A stretch of 5,112 nt of DNA, taken from assembly GCA_005791325.1 (NCBI GenBank), contig SXXA01000060.1, positions 1 through 5,112 of the forward strand, given 5' to 3'. Every line of letters starts with the position of its first letter. The first letter of the stretch is position 1. The position numbers were made by a program, and so were the translations under genes. The notes below the pieces were generated by a model that did not search any database, had not been told where the DNA came from, and was given only the letters and a program-made list of their open reading frames with translations. The DNA is from Actinomycetota bacterium. Its GTDB lineage: Bacteria > Margulisbacteria > Marinamargulisbacteria > SXXA01. This document shows, one piece after another, positions 1-5,112 of this stretch.

Positions 1-119
1 CAATTTATGAGGTGGGCATTCAATATCACGGGCGAACCTACTCTGAAGGTAAGAAAATTAATTATAAAGATGGCTTAAGCGCGTTAAGGTGTATTGTAAA
101 ATATAATTTATTGACATGA
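1..119 (+). CDS. GT2 polyprenyl-phosphate glycosyltransferase (DPM1-like), C-terminal end only
   Basis: This is the last 38 codons of a gene whose 5' part lies outside the window. Reading from base 3, the frame is open to a TGA at 117-119. The tail contains YHGRTYSEGKKINYKDG followed by ALRCIVKY. This matches the C-terminal end of the catalytic domain of dolichol-phosphate-mannose-synthase-like GT2 enzymes, where an R-T-x-x-E-G-K-K-I-x-x-x-D-G block is typical. Such enzymes transfer a sugar from a nucleotide donor to a polyprenyl phosphate on the cytoplasmic face of the membrane. The protein ends soon after this block, with no extra membrane segments, so it is of the short, DPM1-like type. 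Its stop overlaps the ATG of the next gene (ATGA), which implies translational coupling. The sugar and lipid cannot be told from this fragment. The family call is fairly secure and the exact substrate is not. Confidence 0.85.
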   Translation, partial: IYEVGIQYHGRTYSEGKKINYKDGLSALRCIVKYNLLT

Positions 120-1537
120 CCACTTTTTTTAAACAGCATATCGCGTTGTGGGTGGCATTGGCTATGTTGGGCTTGGCAGGTGGGTGGCCTTTTGTTGGGT
201 TCCCCCTCACGGATGCAGATATTGCCCATTGGGTTCCCATTGCGAGAGAAATTCAATTAACGGGGCGGTTTTTAACCAGCTCTCACGACCAAACCCACGG
301 GCCCATTTTGGCGTGGACGGCGGCCATGTTTGGTTTTTTTTCTCCCCATAGCTTTTTTTTATACAATGCCTTTAATTGGTTATGTGGGTTATGGGGGCTG
401 GTGGTGATGTATGTAGCGGGCGGGATGTTGTGGGGTCGTCGGGTGGCCAGTTTGGCAGTGGGAATGGCTGCATCGAGTTTGAGTTGGGTGTATTTATCTC
501 GTACACCCATGTATGACTGGCCAGCGGCCATGGGGTTATGGTCGGCCATGATGATGTGGTGGTTGTGGGTCGATCAACAAAAACGCTGGGCCTATTGGTT
601 GGCTTGGGTGTCATTAAGTATAGCGGGGGTCTCTCGATTTTCAATCACATTGGGGTTGATGGCCTGTTTTGTGGGGGTACTGGCATGGGTATATCGGCGG
701 GGGTGGGTGGCCACGATGGTTGATTGGGTAGGGCTCAAAATAGCGACCATGGCTGTGTTGGGGGTGTGGTTGGTGGCGCAATACCACACCCATGGGAACC
801 CGTTTGTGGCGGAATGGATTTGGGACAATGTGGGGCGATATATTAAGGAGCCAGGAAATGCGCCCGTGTATCGAGATTATTATGGGTTTACGCTCATTAT
901 GTTGGTGGGGTTGTTGCCGCATACGTTTATGATGTTGGGCACGTTGTTGCAAAAAGGACTATGGAAGCGATGGCAGCAAGATCGTCGATATTGGGTGTTA
1001 TTGGCTGGATGGGTGCCTTGTTTATTGTTGTTTTCATTTTCGGGTCATGTCAAATTGGCGCGTTATATTTCGTATGTATTTCCTATGGCCTTTTTGTTTT
1101 TATCGGTGAATCTTATCCAATTTGATTTTCACAATCCGATTTGGGTGAAGCGGGTCTCCAGGTTTATGCTGGGAATGATGGGTCTGATGGCGCTGTTACT
1201 AACGATAACGGCGAGTCAATTTCCTCATGAAGTGGCCCAAAGTCCGTTATTGGTGGGGGGGTTCCTGGTGTTTGTGGTGGGATTAATGACCAGTGGATGG
1301 CTATTTTTTAATCGACAATGGCGGTGGATTGCCGCTGAGAATGAGGCTCAGTTTAGATGGAAAATGGATTGGTTGTCATGGGGGGTGTGGGGCATGAGTT
1401 TTGGAATGATCGTTAGTATTTTGGCCGTTGAATATCATCGCGTACCATATTTAAAGATAGTTCGGGATGAATTAATTCGTGAGATTCGACGAGTGGAAGT
1501 ACACAATACGTCGACCCAGTTTATCCATCGGCCTTAA
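116..1537 (+). CDS. GT39/ArnT-like (PMT_2 type) integral membrane glycosyltransferase
   Basis: A 473-residue multi-pass membrane protein of the GT-C fold, using a polyprenyl-phosphate sugar as donor. The first membrane segment is at about residues 8-30. It is followed by the acidic loop motif D33-A-D35 and a stretch ending in AREIQLTGRFLT (43-54), the pattern of ArnT and related enzymes (acidic pair, then AREM..SG.W.T). In the family an aspartate here is the likely catalytic base or metal ligand. R129...D134 fits the conserved R-x4-D of the family, and SFSGHVKLARY (307-317) fits the S-x-x-K-L-x-x-Y element. The usual KPPL loop reads THGPILAW (60-67) instead. Trp makes up 34 of 473 residues. 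The start is the ATG overlapping the upstream GT2 stop. No Shine-Dalgarno sequence is visible, so translation probably depends on coupling. The GT2 partner would supply the lipid-linked sugar. The acceptor (lipid, glycan or protein) is unknown. Confidence 0.85.
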   Translation: MTTFFKQHIALWVALAMLGLAGGWPFVGFPLTDADIAHWVPIAREIQLTGRFLTSSHDQTHGPILAWTAAMFGFFSPHSFFLYNAFNWLCGLWGLVVMYVAGGMLWGRRVASLAVGMAASSLSWVYLSRTPMYDWPAAMGLWSAMMMWWLWVDQQKRWAYWLAWVSLSIAGVSRFSITLGLMACFVGVLAWVYRRGWVATMVDWVGLKIATMAVLGVWLVAQYHTHGNPFVAEWIWDNVGRYIKEPGNAPVYRDYYGFTLIMLVGLLPHTFMMLGTLLQKGLWKRWQQDRRYWVLLAGWVPCLLLFSFSGHVKLARYISYVFPMAFLFLSVNLIQFDFHNPIWVKRVSRFMLGMMGLMALLLTITASQFPHEVAQSPLLVGGFLVFVVGLMTSGWLFFNRQWRWIAAENEAQFRWKMDWLSWGVWGMSFGMIVSILAVEYHRVPYLKIVRDELIREIRRVEVHNTSTQFIHRP

Positions 1538-1552
1538 TCCAGAGGGATTAAG
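1533..1552. terminator. Short inverted repeat between convergent genes, candidate bidirectional terminator
   Basis: CTTAATCC at 1533-1540 and GGATTAAG at 1545-1552 form a perfect 8-bp stem with a 4-base loop (AGAG). The repeat contains the TAA stop of the plus-strand glycosyltransferase in its left arm and the TAA of the minus-strand sigma gene in its right arm. There is no T-tract on either side and the stem is A/T-rich, so it is weak as a classical intrinsic terminator. It is the only symmetric element between the two converging genes, and a role in ending or stabilising both transcripts is inferred. Confidence 0.4.
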
Positions 1553-2147
1553 ACGCCGTAAAATCCATGTGGCGCTTTATTTTTTCTAGCGCACGTTTGT
1601 AAATTCGGGATACTTGGGATTCCGACACCCCAATTTGGGTTCCAATTTCTTTAAATGTGAGGTCATCTTTTGAATGGGAAATGACCACAGATTTTTCTCG
1701 ATCGGTGAGAACGGACATCACTTGATTGAGCTGAATTCCGGTATCAATACTATGTTGGAAATCAGCCCGGTCGGCTACTTCCATGTACACATGCGCTGAG
1801 TCGGTAATCCAATCATACAATCGGTTTTCTTCCCCCTTTGAAATAAAGCGAATATGATCTTTTAACGCCCCAATAATTCTTGCATTCGCCAATGTCCAAA
1901 AATCCAAACACCGACTGGGTAACCATACTTTAAAACTTTCCATTAACTCCAGTTGAGCCACGGTACCCAAGTCGTCACCTTCGCTATCCCGAATATAATC
2001 GGGTAAATGACGGGAATACCCACGAACTAGTTTTTGCAGACGTGGGGCATAGCTAGACAAAATCTCATCCGAATAGGTCTTCATGAGTAATACCTTAATT
2101 CGGTTTACTACCTTTAATTCAACAGATTGCCAGACGGTTTCTAACAT
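1548..2147 (-). CDS. fliA: Sigma-70 family RNA polymerase sigma factor, probably flagellar FliA/sigma-28 type
   Basis: Directs RNA polymerase to a promoter class; by location it is probably the factor for late flagellar genes. Residues about 28-105 form a sigma region 2, with DDLGTVAQLELMESF (58-72) and FWTLANARIIGALKDHIR (83-100) matching the core-binding and -10 recognition helices. Residues about 137-193 form region 4, with LTDREKSVV then TFKEIGTQIGVSESQVSRIYKRAL (164-187), the helix-turn-helix for the -35 element and close to the FliA pattern. Only about 35 residues separate the two, so region 3 is missing or much reduced; FliA is usually near 240 residues. The ATG at 2147 has a weak AAAGGGG 5 bases upstream. 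A second ATG at 2084 (178 residues) has AAGG upstream at good spacing and begins just before region 2, so it may be the true start. Last gene of the flagellar cluster here. Another alternative sigma subtype is possible. Confidence 0.8.
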   Translation of the reverse strand: MLETVWQSVELKVVNRIKVLLMKTYSDEILSSYAPRLQKLVRGYSRHLPDYIRDSEGDDLGTVAQLELMESFKVWLPSRCLDFWTLANARIIGALKDHIRFISKGEENRLYDWITDSAHVYMEVADRADFQHSIDTGIQLNQVMSVLTDREKSVVISHSKDDLTFKEIGTQIGVSESQVSRIYKRALEKIKRHMDFTAS

Positions 2148-2167
2148 AATGGCCCCTTTGGGTCGAA

Positions 2168-2428
2168 CTATAACCCTAATTCTGTATAAATTTCGGTTAA
2201 GTGGGTGGTTTTCATCACAGGATCAATCGGGTGTTGGGGAATCATGACATTGTGAATTAATTCGTATTCCATCTCGATACGGTGTTTGAGCAGCCCCGTA
2301 TCGTTGGTTTGGATGGGAACCAAGGCATGGTCAATTCGAGTATCCTTCTCTTTAATCCGTCGCTTTTGTCGGTAAGAACTTTGTGGGATTTGGTTCTGGT
2401 AATAATCGTCATTCACTGAGCAACCCAA
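2168..2428 (-). CDS. Small uncharacterised protein encoded between flhA and the sigma factor
   Basis: I do not recognise this 86-residue protein. It has no membrane segment or signal peptide. The N-terminal third is polar, with a strongly basic stretch RQKRRIKEKDTR (20-31). The second half contains a likely helix (about LKHRIEMEYELIHNV) and ends in a run of predicted helix. The longest reading starts at TTG 2428 and overlaps the flhA 3' end by 20 bases. A GTG at 2416, in a GTGAATGA junction with the flhA TGA, gives 82 residues and is an equally good start. Neither has a strong Shine-Dalgarno sequence, so coupling to flhA is likely. The gene ends 20 bases before the sigma start, so the operon is tight on both sides, which supports it as real. 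A role in flagellar assembly or regulation is only inferred from position. Confidence 0.6.
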   Translation of the reverse strand: MGCSVNDDYYQNQIPQSSYRQKRRIKEKDTRIDHALVPIQTNDTGLLKHRIEMEYELIHNVMIPQHPIDPVMKTTHLTEIYTELGL

Positions 2429-4481
2429 TCGATTGAACTTTCACTTGTGGAACAACCTCATTATAAGACAATACGGCTAAATTGGGGAAATTTCGTTCTG
2501 TAAATTTTTTGAAATGAACCCTCAACCGTGGGGAACATAATGCCACGGGTAATTTGTCAATTTTTTGAAAGTTGATAAGATGCTCATTAATTTGATTAAT
2601 CACCACTTCACCCATTTGGGGGTCCAGGGCCAAAAAGGCACCATATTCAGATTGGTGGATGGAATTAATCATGAGTTCTTCTAACCTTGGGTCAATGGTA
2701 AACACGGTTAACATTTCATCATCGTCGGCATAGGCACTACAAATTTGACGCGCTAAGGCTTGTCGCACATATTCAGACAATAAGTTGGTGTCTCTCGACA
2801 CATTAGCATAATCAGCCAACCGCTCCAAAATGGTGGACAAATCCCGAATGGATACCCGTTCCTTGACCAATGATTGTAATACCTTGTGTACTTGCCCCAA
2901 CGATAACATATCTGGAATTAATTCCCTTACAATGGCGGCATTGGTACTTTTTACCAATTCAATGAGTGACTGCACATTTTGGCGGGTCATAATTTCGTCG
3001 GCATATTGTTTGATGGCTTCTGAAAAATGATTGGCAATAAAATCGGTAATGGATTGGGTGGGGAAATAACTATCTTGCAACAAACTTAACTGCTCTTCAG
3101 ATACCCACGTACCCATGGTTCGATTCACGGGATCAAACGTTTCAATACCATCCCCACCACGACGGCGAATCTCGGAGATGGGGCGGGGGATAAAATAGTG
3201 TCCGGGAATGGCCTCCCCAGATGCAATTTTGGTGCCACGAATGTCAATTTGGTAGGCATTGGGGGGTAAACTTAGTTCATCCATGACACGAACCCCCGGA
3301 ATCACAAATCCCAATTCTTGACCGATTTGATACCTCACCAAGGTGATACGTTCTAATAAGGGGCCATTTTGACTGGGGTCAATGAGTGCCACCAAATTTC
3401 GCCCTGTTTTAAGGCTAATGGGGTCTAAGCTAAGGGTGTTTAATAAGTTTTCTGGTTTTTTGAGTGCTTCTTTGGCCGCCTCCTGATTACTATCAATGGC
3501 CATTTCATCGGCTTTGGATTTTTTGGTTACAATACCCAAGGCCAAGGCGCCTGTGGCAGCCGAAGCCATTAAAAATGCAACAGTGGGCATACCCGGTACA
3601 AATCCAAATAATAATAAAATGCCAGAGGTCACCGCAAAGGCTTTGGGTTGAGACAAGATTTGATTGGCCACATCCCCACCCAAACTGGCGTTAGAGGCTG
3701 ATTTGGTTACCACCAAGCCAGTTGCAATGGATATTAGGAGGGCGGGGACCTGGGCCACCAGACCATCCCCAATGGTGAGGGTTGTAAACAAGTTAACCGC
3801 CTCAGAAATTTCAAGGCCTTGCTGGAATCGCCCAATAATAATACCCCCCACAATATTCACAATAACAATAATAATGCCTGCAATGGCATCCCCTTTAACA
3901 AATTTATTCGCCCCATCCATGGCCCCAAAAAAAGTGGATTCTTGTTCCAATTTTTGGCGACGACCTCTCGCTTGATCGGCATCGATTAAGCCAGCATTTA
4001 AATCGGCGTCAATACTCATTTGTTTGCCGGGCAAGGCGTCCAAAGTAAATCGAGCGGCCACTTCAGCCACCCGTTCCGAGCCCTTGGTAATGACCAAAAA
4101 TTGGACAATGGTAATAATTAAAAACGCCACAACCCCTACCACAAAATTGCCTGAGGTTACAAAATCAGCAAAGGCCCGTACCATATGGCCGTCAAAGTCA
4201 ATGCCCAATCCCAAAATCAGTTTGGTTGAGGCCACATTGAGCGATAATCGAAACAAGGTAGATACCAGCAAAATAGATGGAAATGCAGCAAAATCCAAAG
4301 GTTGAGCCAAATACATTGACACCAATAATATCGCCAAACTGATCGCCAAATTGACCACCATTAATAAATCCAAAACGGAAGTGGGAATGGGTATAATCAT
4401 GACCACCACAATCAGAACAACGATAACGGCTAATAAAACATCCGATGTGCTAAATAGTTGTTTGAACGCACTGGTTCTCAT
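2409..4481 (-). CDS. flhA: Flagellar type III export gate protein FlhA
   Basis: FlhA forms the nonameric ring of the flagellar export gate. Its membrane part couples export to the proton motive force and its cytoplasmic ring docks chaperone-substrate complexes. Numbered from the upstream TTG (4496), residues 20-320 hold about eight membrane segments. The FHIPEP family signature is clear: ERVAEVAARFTLDALPGKQM then SIDADLNAG (141-169). D203 in KGDAIAG matches the membrane Asp implicated in proton use (Salmonella D208). After a linker (about 325-355), the C-terminal domain runs to the end, with SPRLRVHFKKF and PNLAVLSYNEV (655-681) typical of the family. Length 690-695 is normal. I chose the ATG at 4481 because it leaves a usual short N-terminus; TTG at 4496 adds five residues. 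Neither lies near the strong upstream ribosome site. It follows flhB by some 70 bases and overlaps the next small gene. Confidence 0.97.
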   Translation of the reverse strand: MRTSAFKQLFSTSDVLLAVIVVLIVVVMIIPIPTSVLDLLMVVNLAISLAILLVSMYLAQPLDFAAFPSILLVSTLFRLSLNVASTKLILGLGIDFDGHMVRAFADFVTSGNFVVGVVAFLIITIVQFLVITKGSERVAEVAARFTLDALPGKQMSIDADLNAGLIDADQARGRRQKLEQESTFFGAMDGANKFVKGDAIAGIIIVIVNIVGGIIIGRFQQGLEISEAVNLFTTLTIGDGLVAQVPALLISIATGLVVTKSASNASLGGDVANQILSQPKAFAVTSGILLLFGFVPGMPTVAFLMASAATGALALGIVTKKSKADEMAIDSNQEAAKEALKKPENLLNTLSLDPISLKTGRNLVALIDPSQNGPLLERITLVRYQIGQELGFVIPGVRVMDELSLPPNAYQIDIRGTKIASGEAIPGHYFIPRPISEIRRRGGDGIETFDPVNRTMGTWVSEEQLSLLQDSYFPTQSITDFIANHFSEAIKQYADEIMTRQNVQSLIELVKSTNAAIVRELIPDMLSLGQVHKVLQSLVKERVSIRDLSTILERLADYANVSRDTNLLSEYVRQALARQICSAYADDDEMLTVFTIDPRLEELMINSIHQSEYGAFLALDPQMGEVVINQINEHLINFQKIDKLPVALCSPRLRVHFKKFTERNFPNLAVLSYNEVVPQVKVQSIGLLSE

Positions 4482-4517
4482 GGTGTTATAATCCAAATAA
4501 ATGGGGTTTGAATAAGA

Positions 4518-4524
4518 CCCTCCT
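4518..4524 (-). promoter_or_regulatory. Strong Shine-Dalgarno-like AGGAGGG in the flhB-flhA gap
   Basis: Read on the minus strand, AGGAGGG is a near-perfect anti-16S match lying between flhB and flhA. It is the best ribosome-binding sequence in the window. It sits 21 bases before the in-frame TTG and 36 bases before the in-frame ATG of flhA, too far for ordinary initiation at either. The frame is open from just upstream of this site, with only ATT (4502) as a closer in-frame start-like codon. Weak complementarity of GGGT here with ACCC (4507-4504) could partly mask the site. Confidence 0.5.
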
Positions 4525-4552
4525 AATTAATAATCGAATGGTAAGTGGTACC

Positions 4553-5112
4553 CTAATGGCGACGATGTCGCTTTTTCTTAAGATTGTACACAAAAGCCAG
4601 TATCTCGGCCACTGCTTTGTAATAGGCCTCTGGAATGGGGGTGTCGGGTTCAATAAGGGGATATAAGGCTTGGGCTAGTGGGGCATTTTCAACAATGGGA
4701 ATGCGATGTTCATTGGCAAGGTCTCGAATTTGAGCGGCTATCAATCGCTTCCCCTTGGCGAGTACAATGGGGGCTTTCATTTGATTGGGTTGATATTGAA
4801 TGGCAATGGCAATATGAATGGGGTTGGTAACCACCACATCAGCCTGGGGGACTGAGCCCATTTGCCGACCACCGGCCATTTGTCGGGAGGCCTCTCGCTG
4901 TCGTTGTTTGATCATCGGATCACCTTCAAGCTGTTTGTATTCATCTTTGATCTCTTTTTTACTCATTTTCATGGATTTATTGTATTCATATCGTTGATAA
5001 AAAAAATCAAAAACGGCAATCATCATATAAAATATACCCACTTGGGTAACCGCACTCATAACCAATTCAGCCGTAAATGCCGTGATTTTTAATAAGCTGG
5101 TTTGTTGTGAAA
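4553..5112 (-). CDS. flhB: Flagellar type III export switch protein FlhB, C-terminal part (5' end outside window)
   Basis: FlhB is the export-gate component whose cytoplasmic domain switches substrate class from rod/hook to filament after self-cleavage. The frame is open from the window edge to a TAG at 4555-4553, giving 185 visible residues, about half of a normal FlhB. Visible residues 12-38 are the last membrane segment. They are followed by the family linker MSKKEIKDEYKQLEGDP (49-65) and a basic stretch. The cleavage motif reads N96-P-I-H99 instead of NPTH, in the context ADVVVTNPIHIAIAIQY. Downstream APIVLAKGKRLIA, IPIVENAPLAQALY and YKAVAEILAFVY are standard FlhB C-domain elements. The protein ends in a basic KKKRHRRH tail. 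flhA follows, as in many flagellar operons. Met or TTG codons at 5059-5065 are internal, because the homology continues upstream of them. Identity is secure; a type III secretion homologue (YscU) is less likely given flhA and the sigma gene. Confidence 0.95.
   Translation of the reverse strand, partial: SQQTSLLKITAFTAELVMSAVTQVGIFYMMIAVFDFFYQRYEYNKSMKMSKKEIKDEYKQLEGDPMIKQRQREASRQMAGGRQMGSVPQADVVVTNPIHIAIAIQYQPNQMKAPIVLAKGKRLIAAQIRDLANEHRIPIVENAPLAQALYPLIEPDTPIPEAYYKAVAEILAFVYNLKKKRHRRH

Noticed and set aside
58..256. Short minus-strand frames over the 5' end of the GT39-like gene
   Set aside because: They overlap the GT2 tail and GT39 start, both of which are supported by protein motifs. There is no independent evidence for coding.
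370..780. Dense G-runs suggesting possible G-quadruplexes
   Set aside because: The runs are spread through coding sequence as TGG/GGG/GTG codons, and I saw no compact four-tract arrangement standing out from that background.
283..952. Minus-strand open frames of 78-103 codons inside the GT39-like gene
   Set aside because: They are rich in Pro, His and Thr, as expected from reading GGG/GTG-rich sequence in antisense, and they have no plausible ribosome site or family match.
2257..2412. A second minus-strand frame starting at ATG 2412 in an ATGA overlap with the flhA stop, 51 codons
   Set aside because: It has the better start codon and junction, but the overlapping 82-86 codon frame is longer and runs to just before the sigma gene. 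The composition of the 51-codon product is unremarkable. It stays a minor alternative.
2830..4305. Several open frames of 66-103 codons on the plus strand across flhA
   Set aside because: They lie wholly inside the well-conserved flhA gene, antisense to it, and their products show no family features. They are shadows of flhA codon bias.

Overview
The window holds the end of a flagellar export and sigma-factor gene cluster on the minus strand, facing a polyprenyl-phosphate glycosyltransferase pair on the plus strand. Base composition is mid-40s percent G+C by eye. Coding strands are rich in GGG, GTG, TTG and CCC codons. FlhB, FlhA and a sigma factor together show a flagellated bacterium. Nothing here fixes the phylum. 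The gene order flhB-flhA-...-sigma resembles the flagellar clusters of Firmicutes and several deep-branching Gram-negative or cyanobacteria-related lineages, but that is only a weak hint.

Plus strand, 1-1537: the window opens inside the last 38 codons of a dolichol-phosphate-mannose-synthase-like GT2 glycosyltransferase. Its stop overlaps the start of a 473-residue multi-pass GT39/ArnT-like (GT-C fold) glycosyltransferase in an ATGA junction. The first enzyme would load a sugar on a polyprenyl phosphate and the second would transfer it across or outside the membrane. The acceptor is unknown. The GT39-like protein is unusually rich in tryptophan.

Convergence, 1533-1552: the two gene sets meet tail to tail with 10 bases between stop codons. 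A perfect 8-bp inverted repeat covers both stops and may act as a small bidirectional terminator.

Minus strand, 5112 down to 1548: the order of transcription is flhB (5' end outside the window), flhA, an unrecognised 82-86 residue gene, then a short sigma-70-family factor most likely of the FliA/sigma-28 type. FlhB and FlhA are the membrane core of the flagellar type III export gate, and the sigma factor would drive late flagellar genes. Points of interest are: an NPIH motif in place of NPTH at the FlhB self-cleavage site; a compact sigma factor that seems to lack region 3; a small unknown gene where flhF/flhG often sit; and a strong Shine-Dalgarno sequence oddly far from any usual flhA start. 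I saw no mobile element, CRISPR array, tRNA or rRNA, and no clear evidence of a wholly new system.
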